Of a stretch of DNA of 64,000 nt, positions 1-8,939 are shown piece after piece. The notes under the pieces were generated by a model. The model was not told the DNA's origin and did no database searches. It was given only the letters and a program-made list of their open reading frames with translations. Position numbers and translations under genes: made by a program. This stretch comes from Legionella bononiensis. Its GTDB lineage: Bacteria > Pseudomonadota > Gammaproteobacteria > Legionellales > Legionellaceae. The stretch is taken from NCBI RefSeq assembly GCF_016786215.1, contig NZ_JADOBG010000022.1, positions 620,001-684,000 of the forward strand, given 5' to 3'. Each line of letters begins with the position of its first letter. Positions within the stretch are counted from its first letter, which is position 1.

Positions 1-2
1 CC

Positions 3-74
3 GCCCTGCTCAGTATGGAGTCTGATGGTACTTATCTCAACCTCTACACACTCTACTTTGGAGAGGATAAGTAA
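3..74 (+). CDS. C-terminal end of an amino-acid-type periplasmic binding protein (partial)
   Basis: An open frame enters from the left edge and ends at a TAA at 72-74. The visible 23 residues include MESDGTYLNLY and TLYFGEDK. This resembles the last helix of SBP_bac_3 (amino acid ABC transporter binding) proteins, where an 'M..DGTY..IY..YF' ending is usual. The binding protein at 56.1-56.8 kb ends in a similar way (LENDGSYKNIYEDYF). The family call comes from this short tail only; the rest lies outside the window. Confidence 0.5.
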   Translation, partial: ALLSMESDGTYLNLYTLYFGEDK

Positions 75-180
75 GCATCCATGCACCTGGCATGGTACAC
101 TTGTCCCGGTTGAAAGAAAACTGGATCCCCCCCCACAAATAAGGTTAAACTATCCAACTTTTTAATCAGTAGGATAGATT

Positions 181-771
181 ATGTACCACGATATCAATCC
201 CTCAATTATCACTGATCTGCATAAAAACTGCATCATCCAATGGAAATCATCAGGGATCGAATACCAACATAAACAGTTTTATCAACTGGTTGAAGAAAAT
301 CATGCATTTAATTATCAGTTATGGCATGCCGAGGATCGCGCTCGCAGAGATGACATGGGTTTTGAATTTGTGTATCAAGCGAAACGTGAAATAGATGCCT
401 GTAATCAATTAAGAAATAATCGCATGGAGGCTATGGATGAATGGCTGTTTCATTTATTGCAACCAGCAAATCCAACTCAATGTCCGGTTAATTCAGAATC
501 ACCAGGGATGATTATTGACCGTCTATCGATATTAGCTCTGAAGTCCTATCATATGGCCTTACAGACAGAACGCTCTGATGTCAGCGAAGAACATAGAACA
601 ACCTGTACTCAGAAATTGGCAATCATCCATAATCAATTAGAACAATTATCACTTTGTCTGGGACAACTTCTTAATGAAGTACAAGCAAAAAAACGTACTT
701 TTAGAATATATCACCAATTTAAAATGTATAATGATCCTACGTTAAACCCTGAATTGTACTCTGCGGGCTAG
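181..771 (+). CDS. DUF4254 family protein
   Basis: A 196-residue protein of unknown function. It carries the hallmarks of DUF4254: LWHAEDRARRDD near residue 50, a KREIDACNQLRN segment, EAMDEWL, and IDRLSILALKSYHM near residue 110. The rest is predicted helical, with no signal peptide or membrane segment. The start has an AGGATAG ribosome site directly upstream. Its 3' end overlaps the convergent membrane-protein gene by 35 bases, so the two transcripts are complementary at their ends. In other bacteria DUF4254 genes are often near cell-surface sugar genes, but nothing here supports that role. Confidence 0.8.
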   Translation: MYHDINPSIITDLHKNCIIQWKSSGIEYQHKQFYQLVEENHAFNYQLWHAEDRARRDDMGFEFVYQAKREIDACNQLRNNRMEAMDEWLFHLLQPANPTQCPVNSESPGMIIDRLSILALKSYHMALQTERSDVSEEHRTTCTQKLAIIHNQLEQLSLCLGQLLNEVQAKKRTFRIYHQFKMYNDPTLNPELYSAG

Positions 772-2641
772 AGGTATATATTGAAAAATCCTGTTCACTT
801 TTAGCGTGACGCAGATCTGATTTGACTGATTTATTATTAAAAAATCCATAATGTGACGAGGTAGTGGGCGACGATTTCTGGGAATCAGTCCGGAGGTTTT
901 TGCTCTGGATTGACTCCCCTGGCGCCTCGGTTTGCAGCACTACCTTGGCTGTGACCGAATCATTGACAGGTTGTGGCTCAACATCAGCAGCAAGATCAAC
1001 CTGTCCTAATGGCACGCGCCCCAATCCTCTTGCCAAGGCTCTGAGCGCCAGGATAATACCGAAGAATAAGGCACTGAATACCGATAAAACATACATTATT
1101 GGCGTATCCTGATAATGCCCCTGCTCGTCCATTTCCTGTAAAGGATTCCCTGCAAAATCAACAAATTTTTGTCCCTTGCCAAAACCGGAAAATAAGGAGC
1201 GGAATACTTCAAACCATTCTTGAAAGAAAAACTGAGGTGACCGATCCAGAAAGAGACCGTCTTTAAGCGACTGTTGAAAAGAATCGGGCTCAAGTAAATG
1301 AGCAGTTCCTTCCAATAAAGTATTCTTCATATCTATCAATTCATGATAGGGATGATTTTCAGGATCATCTTTTTTGTTTAATTGAATATAAGTTGAAACC
1401 AGGGAATGAATTGCGAAACTTACCATAAATACCAGACCAAGAATGACGCAGCTGACAAGTAACGCTGGCGGGAACGCGATTCCAGTTAATACCAATATCG
1501 ATCCCACTAAAAACAAGATACTTGCCAGAGCGCTGTACGCATACAATCCATTTTTTATCCCTAATAGTGCAGCTGATAAATAAGTACGGGTTGATTGCTG
1601 TTTCAATACATTTCGCTTTTCTTCAAACCGGTTGATTAATTTATAAACCTCCAGTTCCAAACAACGAATGGCAATAAAGTCCTCTAAATTTATATTGAGT
1701 TTGCCCCTCAATGCTAATAATTGAGCGTAGCTGGTTTCCATTTCCTTGGTAATCAAAGCCAATTCACATTTTGTTTGAGTAACAAACAATCTGAGTTGAA
1801 AATCATATTCTTCATATAAACGAGTAACAACACAGGCAACAGTGTATATAGCGCAAATAATGGCCATAGAGGTCAACATGGGTGATGATAATATAGCCAG
1901 TCCTAATACGCCCACATACAAATACAATCCATCAATAAATCCACCTGCGGCTACTGCAGCAAAAGCCAGGCATCGTGTATCAAATGTCTGACGTTTCATT
2001 TGTTTCAGATAAGTTTCACTTTCTTCATGAGTTAATGTTCTCAATTTTTTGATTTCAAGCAAAAGTTCCGCATTGGCAGTCATCATGACTTTTCGGTCTT
2101 CCACCATTTTTCGCAACCAGAATCGATTGGCTGCCGCAAAAATGCCCAGAAATAATCCAACCGGGGCGATAAGATATTTTAAATCGATACCACCAATTAA
2201 ACTGATGGCTACTATCGCGCTTCGAAACCCTTTGTAAGCATTTTTCAGACCTTTCATAATGTCACGGAAATAAGGCCAGGCTGTAGCGATGAATTTTTTA
2301 ACAGAGTCACTTTTTTCTTTTTCAAATCGGGTTGCCAGGAAAGAAAATGAAACCAGGAAAAGTGATTCAAGAGAGATTGCGATGATTCCGGCAGGGGTCA
2401 TCATCATGTCATGCATCAAATCATTGTTACCGTTCGGAATACACAGGTCAAAGAAATATTTGAACATGCTGTAAGAAGAACTGAGGGAATCTAAAATTGA
2501 GTAGGCGTAATATACAGTGCGATCTTTATCGAGTTTTTCTGCCAGGATTCGACTTTGCGCATCGATACGGCCAGCTATTGCTAGTATGAAAACTAAATCT
2601 ACAGGTTTTATAGCTTGATTTTCATCACTCTTAAGAGACAT
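737..2641 (-). CDS. Large multi-spanning membrane protein, unrecognised
   Basis: A 634-residue protein I do not recognise. Hydrophobic blocks lie at about residues 84-106, 139-176, 226-272, 354-416 and 520-548, some long enough for helical pairs. They are separated by charged coiled-coil-like stretches (around 190-225 and 285-350). The C-terminal 80 residues are hydrophilic and rich in Ser, Thr, Gln and Asp, ending in SSPQSTIQGLT. Membrane spans plus a polar Ser-rich tail are common among Dot/Icm substrates, so an effector role is possible but unproven. No clear ribosome site precedes the ATG. A consensus sigma-70 promoter lies about 38 bases upstream. Confidence 0.7.
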   Translation of the reverse strand: MSLKSDENQAIKPVDLVFILAIAGRIDAQSRILAEKLDKDRTVYYAYSILDSLSSSYSMFKYFFDLCIPNGNNDLMHDMMMTPAGIIAISLESLFLVSFSFLATRFEKEKSDSVKKFIATAWPYFRDIMKGLKNAYKGFRSAIVAISLIGGIDLKYLIAPVGLFLGIFAAANRFWLRKMVEDRKVMMTANAELLLEIKKLRTLTHEESETYLKQMKRQTFDTRCLAFAAVAAGGFIDGLYLYVGVLGLAILSSPMLTSMAIICAIYTVACVVTRLYEEYDFQLRLFVTQTKCELALITKEMETSYAQLLALRGKLNINLEDFIAIRCLELEVYKLINRFEEKRNVLKQQSTRTYLSAALLGIKNGLYAYSALASILFLVGSILVLTGIAFPPALLVSCVILGLVFMVSFAIHSLVSTYIQLNKKDDPENHPYHELIDMKNTLLEGTAHLLEPDSFQQSLKDGLFLDRSPQFFFQEWFEVFRSLFSGFGKGQKFVDFAGNPLQEMDEQGHYQDTPIMYVLSVFSALFFGIILALRALARGLGRVPLGQVDLAADVEPQPVNDSVTAKVVLQTEAPGESIQSKNLRTDSQKSSPTTSSHYGFFNNKSVKSDLRHAKSEQDFSIYTSSPQSTIQGLT

Positions 2642-2678
2642 TCGTGCACGTATGGGCCATCAGCTAAGATTGCGCAAC

Positions 2679-2707
2679 ATTGTATGCATTATTGCTCTTG
2701 ATGTCAA
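2679..2707 (-). promoter_or_regulatory. Sigma-70 promoter of the 634-residue membrane protein gene
   Basis: On the minus strand TTGACA (2702-2707) and TACAAT (2679-2684) are separated by exactly 17 bases. Transcription would begin near 2672, about 30 bases before the ATG. A near-consensus promoter suggests constitutive expression rather than activator dependence. Confidence 0.7.
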
Positions 2708-2897
2708 TAAACTTTTCACCCTGAATTAAAAAAATACAAATAATTAGGGCGGTTTAAGATTTTATCACAATCAAAGAGAAAAAATATGAATAAATTTCAA
2801 ATTTCTTTAACTAATCTCATCCACGTACTGTGACTTGAGACACAAACCTGATACGATATTGCACTAATAATTACATAGAACCCTAATTGAGGATTAG

Positions 2898-3416
2898 ATG
2901 AGATCAATACTTGCTCTCTTTTTATTTATGTCACTATTGACTGGACCCATTATGGCAAAAAGTGAAGTACAGATTTATGGTTATGTTGAGAAAGCTACCT
3001 TAGTTGATAAAAATCTCACTCTTTCGGCAAAATTGGATACTGGTGCAAAATCAGCATCATTAAACGCAGTAAATATCACTGAAATCGATGTAAAAGGGGT
3101 CCCTTATTTGCGTTTTACTGTACCCACTAAAAATGGCGACCATATTTTTGAGTGCGAATATATAGGTAAAGTAAAAATAAAAGTCAGAGCCAGCGAAACG
3201 AATCCCGGGTTATTAAAATCCACTCCAATCAAGCGTCCAGTGGTACTCCTGAATGTTAAACTGGGAGATAAGGTCAGAGCCATTCAGGTTAATCTAACGA
3301 ACCGAAAACGCTTCCTCTATCCATTACTTCTGGGAAGAGATGCAATTATTGATTTTGATGGTGCTGTTGATCCCGCCCTTACCTTTACTTTGAAATCCAA
3401 GAGCCTTACTAAATAA
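2898..3416 (+). CDS. Periplasmic retropepsin-like protease (RimB/Zn_protease family, PF05618)
   Basis: A 172-residue protein with an N-terminal signal peptide (hydrophobic residues 3-19, ending near IMAKS). It contains the aspartic-protease-like motif LDTGAKSASLNA and the second-half motif LLGRDAIIDF. This matches the family called ATP-dependent zinc protease or RimK-associated protein, now regarded as retropepsin-like. It is the first gene of a three-gene operon: its stop overlaps the next ATG, followed by an inactive transglutaminase/7TM protein and an ATP-grasp ligase. That trio is a conserved gammaproteobacterial module linked in Pseudomonas to osmotic adaptation (Rlo-type proteins, from memory). 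Confidence 0.8.
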   Translation: MRSILALFLFMSLLTGPIMAKSEVQIYGYVEKATLVDKNLTLSAKLDTGAKSASLNAVNITEIDVKGVPYLRFTVPTKNGDHIFECEYIGKVKIKVRASETNPGLLKSTPIKRPVVLLNVKLGDKVRAIQVNLTNRKRFLYPLLLGRDAIIDFDGAVDPALTFTLKSKSLTK

Positions 3417-4942
3417 TGAAAAAAAACACGCGACATGTTTACGGCCTGATCCTTACTCTGTTTTTACTGGGTTCTGGAATATTTTTATACCGACATATTA
3501 TTTTGGATGTTCCTCTAACAGACACTGAAACAATAAACAGCTGGATGGTTGAATCCAATTTACGCTTTACCGCAGATAACAATACTCCCATTAAAGCCAG
3601 TTTTACAATTCCTTATTTACCCCCTCATTTCGCTATCCTTGATGAATATTTTGTTTCCAGAAGCTATGGGGTAACAACCAACTTAAATGGTTATAACAGA
3701 GAAACCGTATGGTCTATCAGGCGTAGTCATGGTGCTCAATCACTTTATTACCGAGCCATATTTCGCCAAACGGACAGCGATGAATCCTCCTTACCCAAAC
3801 CTTCTGTAATCAAATCTCAGCCTTTGGATGAGAGCCAAAGATCTGCAGTTGAAACCATTACCAACCAGGTCAGGCAATCCTCTGCTGATATTCAGACTTT
3901 TGCTCAAAGCACCATTAAAGAATTAAACAAAAAAGATGGAAATGCCAAATTATTAATTGGGAATGAGTTCAATGATGAATCCATTATCAATGCAACTATT
4001 CTATTACTCAATCAATCCAAGATTTTTGCTATTCCGGTGAAAGGAATCTATCTGAACCAGCAAAGTAAAGCAGATTTGAAATCATTCCTGGCAGTATTTA
4101 ATGGAAAACGCTGGATATACATCAATCCACGAACTGGCGGGGCAGGATTACCCAAAGAATTCCTCATCTGGCAATACGGTAATGATCCCTTGTTTAATGT
4201 AACAGGCGGTAACAAAGCACAATTCTCGCTTACCGTTTCACCAACTCCTATCAACGCGCTCAGTGTTGCCAAATCCAGAGGTTTACAATCTGACTCCCAG
4301 CTTTTACGATTTTCCCTTCTACAGCTGCCAGTGAATGTCCAGGCCACTTATAAAATCCTGCTAACGGTTCCTATCGGTGCCTTCATTATCTTGTTGCTCC
4401 GCAATTTCGTAGGTATAAAAACCTTTGGTACCTTTATGCCGGTATTAATTGCTTTAGCATTTAGAGAAACACACGTAGTCTGGGGGATAAGCCTCTTTAT
4501 TATCATTGTATCCTTTGGTTTGCTCGCCCGTTTTTATCTGGATCAGTTAAGACTGCTCCTGGTGCCGAGGCTGGCCGCCATCCTCACGGTAGTCATTCTG
4601 TTGATGATATTCATCAGTGTGGTCAGTCAAAATCTTGAGCTGGATTCCGGATTATCCGTTGCCTTATTCCCTATGGTTATTTTAACCATGACCATTGAAC
4701 GGATGTGTATCACCTGGGATGAGCGTGGGGCATCCGAAGCGATTAAATCTGGCGCGGGAAGTCTGGTCGCCGCTGTTTTATCTTATTGGGCAATGAGTTA
4801 CGAACCCGTTCAATACCTGGTATTCGCATTCCCCGAACTGCTTCTGATTCTCCTGGGCTTTATTTTATGGTTTGGTCAATATCGCGGTTATAGACTATCC
4901 GAATTGAAACGGTTTAAAGCACTTGCGAGCGCTATAGAATGA
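3416..4942 (+). CDS. Inactive transglutaminase fused to seven transmembrane helices
   Basis: A 508-residue inner membrane protein. One N-terminal membrane helix (about 8-27) is followed by a periplasmic domain of about 280 residues (Transglut_i_TM type), then a helical bundle from about residue 315 to 490 (7TM_transglut type) with segments such as IGAFIILLLRNFVGI and FGTFMPVLIALAF. It starts on the last base of the preceding stop (ATGA-type overlap) and overlaps the next gene by four bases, so the three genes are surely co-transcribed. The family lacks the catalytic transglutaminase residues; a scaffold or sensor role beside the protease is inferred. Confidence 0.85.
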   Translation: MKKNTRHVYGLILTLFLLGSGIFLYRHIILDVPLTDTETINSWMVESNLRFTADNNTPIKASFTIPYLPPHFAILDEYFVSRSYGVTTNLNGYNRETVWSIRRSHGAQSLYYRAIFRQTDSDESSLPKPSVIKSQPLDESQRSAVETITNQVRQSSADIQTFAQSTIKELNKKDGNAKLLIGNEFNDESIINATILLLNQSKIFAIPVKGIYLNQQSKADLKSFLAVFNGKRWIYINPRTGGAGLPKEFLIWQYGNDPLFNVTGGNKAQFSLTVSPTPINALSVAKSRGLQSDSQLLRFSLLQLPVNVQATYKILLTVPIGAFIILLLRNFVGIKTFGTFMPVLIALAFRETHVVWGISLFIIIVSFGLLARFYLDQLRLLLVPRLAAILTVVILLMIFISVVSQNLELDSGLSVALFPMVILTMTIERMCITWDERGASEAIKSGAGSLVAAVLSYWAMSYEPVQYLVFAFPELLLILLGFILWFGQYRGYRLSELKRFKALASAIE

Positions 4943-5889
4943 TTCGTCTCTTTCGTCGTTTAAAAAATCACGGGGTTTTAAGTATTAATCAGCGGAATAC
5001 TGATTTTGTCTTACGTTATAATCCAAGAAAATTATTCCCTCTGGTTGACGATAAACTTAAAACGAAAAAGCTTGCTTTAAAAGCTGGAATTGCCGTTCCA
5101 CCGTTATACGACATCATTGAAACAGAACAACAAATCAGAAACATTGAAGAACGCTTTTCTCCATATAATGATTTTGTAGTGAAACCCGCGCGAGGATCTG
5201 GTGGTGATGGTATTTTAGTTTTTAAAGATAAAGTATACGGTCGCTATCGACAAATTAATGGCAAACTGACTACCCATCAAGAATTAAGTTACCATCTGTC
5301 ATGCCTTTTATCAGGTGCCTATAGTCTCGGTGGATCTTCAGATTATGCCATCATCGAAAAACGAGTCGTTGTAGATCCCGTTTTTGCCGAAGTCAGTTAT
5401 GAGGGCATTCCTGATATTCGTATCATTACTTTATTGGGCTATCCGGCAATGGCCATGGTACGATTGCCTACTCGCCTTTCGGGCGGAAAAGCAAATCTGC
5501 ATCAGGGTGCAATAGGTGTTGGCGTTGATCTTGCAACTGGAAGGACTCTTGGAGGCGTGTTCCAAAACGACACCATTGATTATCATCCAGATACTTTAAA
5601 TCCAATAGTTGATATCGAAGTACCTTATTGGAATAAAATCCTTGAAATTGCATCAAGTTGCTACGATTTAACCGGATTGGGTTATCTTGGCGTTGACATT
5701 GTATTGGATAAAGATCATGGACCTTTAATGCTGGAACTTAACGCGCGACCAGGATTAAATATTCAGATTGCAAATCGAGAAGGTGGATTAAATCGTTACA
5801 GGGCTATTGAGAACCGATTTATGGAACATGGACAGGAATCTACAACGGATAAAGTAACGTTCAGTCGCGAGCAATTTGCTCGCACATAA
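4939..5889 (+). CDS. Alpha-L-glutamate ligase-like ATP-grasp protein (RimK-related)
   Basis: A 316-residue cytoplasmic ATP-grasp enzyme of the RimK-related ligase family. Visible motifs are the ATP-binding VKPARGSGGDGILV (about residue 85) and the metal/nucleotide-binding VDIVLDKDHGPLMLELNARPGLNIQIANREG near residues 250-280. It would join an amino acid to an unknown acceptor using ATP. It is the third gene of the retropepsin / transglutaminase-7TM / ligase operon, overlapping its neighbour by four bases. The acceptor is not known; tight linkage suggests the ligase product is processed or sensed by the periplasmic partners. Confidence 0.85.
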   Translation: MIRLFRRLKNHGVLSINQRNTDFVLRYNPRKLFPLVDDKLKTKKLALKAGIAVPPLYDIIETEQQIRNIEERFSPYNDFVVKPARGSGGDGILVFKDKVYGRYRQINGKLTTHQELSYHLSCLLSGAYSLGGSSDYAIIEKRVVVDPVFAEVSYEGIPDIRIITLLGYPAMAMVRLPTRLSGGKANLHQGAIGVGVDLATGRTLGGVFQNDTIDYHPDTLNPIVDIEVPYWNKILEIASSCYDLTGLGYLGVDIVLDKDHGPLMLELNARPGLNIQIANREGGLNRYRAIENRFMEHGQESTTDKVTFSREQFART

Positions 5890-5908
5890 GATAAATGATC
5901 AACCGAAC

Positions 5909-6355
5909 CTAAAAAGTGGGATTATGAAGGGAGGTATGAGCATTAATTTCTTCGAATATTTTTTGTCGAGTATGTAACCAATCAATTTGTTCATCCAGAA
6001 TTTTTAAAGTTTCTGATGGAGCAATTTGTTTAAGTTTTTTTTGCGTATCTTCCCAGAACATTCCTCTAACAGCAAAACCCTGCCTTGCTCTCGATATAGC
6101 CGGGGTAAGACAGCGTGTATCCACAACTTGTTGCAACTGACGTTTTTCAATAGTCAATTCTTCCAGAAGAGATTCTTCGAGATGAATTCTGTCTCTTATA
6201 CTATGCCAACCTTCCTTCTTAACCTCATCTACAAATTCTTTTCTAACGATGTCTTCAGTAGTTTCTGCAGCCATACGACCTATACGAACATTCAACTGTT
6301 CCAAATTATAAGGCATACTGCTACCAATCATTCTAAAGAAATTTCTTGCAAACAT
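5909..6355 (-). CDS. Hypothetical helical protein
   Basis: A 148-residue protein I do not recognise. It is charged and predicted almost entirely helical, with coiled-coil-like stretches around residues 45-75 and 105-135; no signal peptide or membrane segment. A good promoter lies upstream, and the gene ends 19 bases from the convergent ligase gene. A 114-codon frame on the opposite strand (6026-6370) is a shadow. Confidence 0.6.
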   Translation of the reverse strand: MFARNFFRMIGSSMPYNLEQLNVRIGRMAAETTEDIVRKEFVDEVKKEGWHSIRDRIHLEESLLEELTIEKRQLQQVVDTRCLTPAISRARQGFAVRGMFWEDTQKKLKQIAPSETLKILDEQIDWLHTRQKIFEEINAHTSLHNPTF

Positions 6356-6385
6356 AGGTTACAACCATAGTCCAATGTGTAGCTT

Positions 6386-6414
6386 ATTATGGCAAAAATT
6401 GGTTTTTTTGTAAA
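6386..6414 (-). promoter_or_regulatory. Promoter of the 148-residue gene
   Basis: Minus-strand TTTACA (6409-6414) and CATAAT (6386-6391) are spaced by 17 bases, close to sigma-70 consensus. The 5' leader would be about 25 bases. Confidence 0.45.
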
Positions 6415-6419
6415 CAAAG

Positions 6420-6481
6420 CCAAATTAGTTTTAAAATTTTTATCCAATTTGGTTTTAAATTGACTCATAGTGTAATATAAT
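6420..6481 (+). promoter_or_regulatory. Direct repeat and -10 box upstream of the Larg1-like gene
   Basis: Two similar 17-base segments lie 24 bases apart at 6420-6436 and 6444-6460 (CCAAATTAGTTTTAAAA and CCAATTTGGTTTTAAAT), followed by a perfect TATAAT at 6476-6481. No good -35 sits at the proper distance, so the repeats may bind an activator. They do not match the PmrA box and I cannot name the regulator. Confidence 0.35.
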
Positions 6482-6509
6482 CTCTCATCTAATATTTATA
6501 GAGATTGAT

Positions 6510-7838
6510 ATGTTTGGAAAAGGTATCACTTCTTATTTTTTTCGTTCCAAGTCCATACGCACTCCAGTTCACCCACGCAAATGGTTTGAGCAGCAACTGT
6601 TGGAAAGCGGATTAAAAAATAAAATTTCCAGTGAACATTTAAAAATATCTCAGCCTACCGTTAAAGTATTTTTCAATAAAAATTATTTCCCTGATGATTT
6701 GGCTGTTCAACATTCCTTAACAAAAATACCCGCAGTCAATGTTTCAGGTGATCGATCTGGTTATTTTCAAAACGGTATGAGCTTTCCGCAAAATCCTAAT
6801 TTTTTTGCGACCATTCCTGAGGGTCATCCAGAATTATTATCCCCATTGGAACGACTCACATCGGCAAAAAAGCTTGTTTATTCAGAGAGCCTGGTTTTTG
6901 CCACTGGAGGTTATCCTTTTATTAACCCAATAACACTCTATCCTCAACCCATCAACGTTGGCCTTTTCTCACTCGCTGGCGCCGCCTTTGAAAACAATTA
7001 TCTCCATTATCGATTGTTTATGCTTGACCGTCAAAATGTCAAAGTTGATACTGCCAGATTTGACTCGATTTTTAAGAACCTGCCCACTGAATATGCGGAA
7101 GCACAAAAGGAATTAGGAATTTATGATTTAAATCAATCATTAATACGTATCAGAACAGGATTGCCCTACCTCGCCAGAACAGCATCTGGAACGTATTACC
7201 CATCATTTACTCAATCGAATGCAGTAATTTTTCAATCAGAAGCCTATTTTCGTCATTTATTGGAAGACACCTCGTTACTTTTAACCTCTGTAAATGAGAC
7301 TGCAAAAGCGGCTGGCAAACCCGCTTTATTAAAAGCAACGGCTGTTGGTATGGGATTTTTTGCCAAAATTGATGGAAATTATGAAATACAACATATGCTC
7401 TACCCTTCTTTTCTTCGAGCATTTAAAAAATTACTGAATGATCAAACCTATTCCTGGATTGCTAAAATTGAATTTCCAACATTTAGTGAATTGCAACAAC
7501 TGCAGTTTGACTCAGTATTTGAAGATTTTAATAATCCAATTGAGGTAATCCAATCGGGTAGAGATGTATTACAATTCTCTAAAGAAGAAACGGAAGCCTA
7601 TTTTCCCTGCGCCGTGAATCCCTCTGATGCATTTGCATATACTGGCAATGAATGGGGATATGGCAGCGTTGAATCAATGATAGGTAACAACAGCTCTTTA
7701 CGCTTTGATCAAGTACCCCATGCTAATCCATTGCTGTTAAATATTCAGCATCATATTCCTGTTAAAATAATGGGGGATTACCATGCGGAAATTGAAACAG
7801 CGGGCTTACCTGAACTACTAACACACTCCCACAGATAA
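6510..7838 (+). CDS. Likely Larg1 (Lpg0081)-type effector, macrodomain ADP-ribosylhydrolase
   Basis: A 442-residue protein without signal peptide or membrane helices. Near residues 370-395 it has NPSDAFAYTGNEWGYGSVES followed by MIGNNSSL, a Gly/Asn-rich loop resembling the ADP-ribose-binding loops of macrodomain/PARG-like enzymes. It faces, tail to tail, a protein with Ceg3-type ADP-ribosyltransferase motifs. In L. pneumophila Ceg3 (Lpg0080) ADP-ribosylates mitochondrial ADP/ATP translocases and the adjacent Lpg0081 (Larg1) removes the modification through an atypical macrodomain. Identity is inferred from the neighbour and this loop; I cannot align it. A generic unknown Legionella effector is the alternative. 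Confidence 0.6.
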   Translation: MFGKGITSYFFRSKSIRTPVHPRKWFEQQLLESGLKNKISSEHLKISQPTVKVFFNKNYFPDDLAVQHSLTKIPAVNVSGDRSGYFQNGMSFPQNPNFFATIPEGHPELLSPLERLTSAKKLVYSESLVFATGGYPFINPITLYPQPINVGLFSLAGAAFENNYLHYRLFMLDRQNVKVDTARFDSIFKNLPTEYAEAQKELGIYDLNQSLIRIRTGLPYLARTASGTYYPSFTQSNAVIFQSEAYFRHLLEDTSLLLTSVNETAKAAGKPALLKATAVGMGFFAKIDGNYEIQHMLYPSFLRAFKKLLNDQTYSWIAKIEFPTFSELQQLQFDSVFEDFNNPIEVIQSGRDVLQFSKEETEAYFPCAVNPSDAFAYTGNEWGYGSVESMIGNNSSLRFDQVPHANPLLLNIQHHIPVKIMGDYHAEIETAGLPELLTHSHR

Positions 7839-7940
7839 TACACAGACAGACCAATGCAACACACAACACGGATAGAGTATCTAAATCTCTTTTTAAATCA
7901 GGATTGATGAAAACGCCAGCAGGCTGGATGAAAGGACATT

Positions 7941-7974
7941 TATAGTGCTGAGATGCAACTAACTCAGCACTATA
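7941..7974. terminator. Perfect hairpin between two convergent effector-type genes
   Basis: TATAGTGCTGAG (7941-7952) pairs perfectly with CTCAGCACTATA (7963-7974) around a 10-base loop. It sits between the convergent genes ending at 7838 and 7994 and could end transcription from either side. There is no strong T-run, so efficiency is uncertain. Confidence 0.5.
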
Positions 7975-7993
7975 ACCATAAGAACATTGGACG

Positions 7994-8773
7994 TTACAGT
8001 GAACAACCTTCTTTAGTCATGTTTAAGAAATATCCGATGGCATCAATTATTTTTTCATCACCATCGACTCGATGAGCTAATCGCTCAGCTGATAAACCGG
8101 TATAAAGATGCTTGGAGAACGCTGCGAATGTCTCCTCACTACCATTAACCAACAGCCAATTCAGGATATTCCGTTCTGTAGCAAAGTCAGTTTTACGCAT
8201 TGATTTTGGTAGATCTTTATTAAACTCGACCATCACATTCGGAACCATTCGTCCATCTAAAAATTTAGTCTGAAAAGTTGGGCAAGTAGAAGCCAGCCAT
8301 TGATCCAAAGTCAAATCTGCCAGAACCAATTGCTCATGTTCTTTATCCAGGCCATCAGGTTCTATACCCGTATGGACTTTCAACAAGCCTAAACAGGTTG
8401 CAGGTCCGTAAAATACATGAATCCAGGATTGTGCTGTGTGCGTTTTATTTGCTTCCATAAATTGTTCCAAATGCCTCAGAGAAGCACAAGCACCCCAGCC
8501 AAAAGGATTGTCATTATATTTTTGATAATTTTCAACATCAGAAAACCGCAAAGACATAAGCTCATCGGCTGTAGTGCGTGCCAATAATCCGCCCTGCTTA
8601 TGCAATACATCATGACTTCGACCGTCTACGCGGAATAACAACTTAGGTTGTTGCAATTTCACTAAAGGATGTCCTACTTTAGGATTTCCTAGATTTTGGA
8701 GAGTATTCCCTAACTCATTAGTTTTAACTTTCAGTCTCTGTTTCACATGAGAAAAAAACTTTCCGGAATACAT
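7994..8773 (-). CDS. ceg3: Likely Ceg3-type mono-ADP-ribosyltransferase effector
   Basis: A 259-residue soluble protein with an R-S-E ADP-ribosyltransferase layout: LLFRVDGRS with Arg48, a central GACASL with Ser98, and KEHEQLVLADL giving an E-x-E pair at Glu145 and Glu147. Length and position beside a Larg1-like gene fit Ceg3 (Lpg0080), which modifies host mitochondrial ADP/ATP translocases with ADP-ribose. The ATG has an AGAGG ribosome site at good spacing, and a PmrA-type tandem box with a perfect -10 lies upstream. That fits the original definition of Ceg proteins as genes co-regulated with effectors. Translocation and activity are inferred. Confidence 0.75.
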   Translation of the reverse strand: MYSGKFFSHVKQRLKVKTNELGNTLQNLGNPKVGHPLVKLQQPKLLFRVDGRSHDVLHKQGGLLARTTADELMSLRFSDVENYQKYNDNPFGWGACASLRHLEQFMEANKTHTAQSWIHVFYGPATCLGLLKVHTGIEPDGLDKEHEQLVLADLTLDQWLASTCPTFQTKFLDGRMVPNVMVEFNKDLPKSMRKTDFATERNILNWLLVNGSEETFAAFSKHLYTGLSAERLAHRVDGDEKIIDAIGYFLNMTKEGCSL

Positions 8774-8840
8774 AAGTTGCCTCTTTATAATAACGATGAT
8801 TTATAACGATGAATTTGTTTTTCTTCTCGTTTTCAAAGTG

Positions 8841-8873
8841 ATTATAACTGGCAATTATTAACTAAAAATTAAG
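8841..8873 (-). promoter_or_regulatory. PmrA-type tandem box and -10 for the Ceg3-like gene
   Basis: On the minus strand CTTAATTTT (8865-8873) and GTTAATAAT (8854-8862) are separated by two bases, followed seven bases later by TATAAT (8841-8846). Published L. pneumophila PmrA sites follow the pattern cTTAATatT-N2-cTTAATatT just upstream of the -10; here the halves match 8 and 7 of 9. Activation by PmrA-PmrB is inferred. Confidence 0.75.
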
Positions 8874-8939
8874 CACTGTGTTCTTTTTATTAAAAATTTT
8901 ACTGAAAATAGAACCTAAGTACCGTTTATGGCTATTCAT

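Noticed and set aside
864..1112. 82-codon plus-strand frame inside the 634-residue membrane protein gene
   Set aside because: It is antisense to a well-supported gene, lacks a ribosome site and looks like no protein family.
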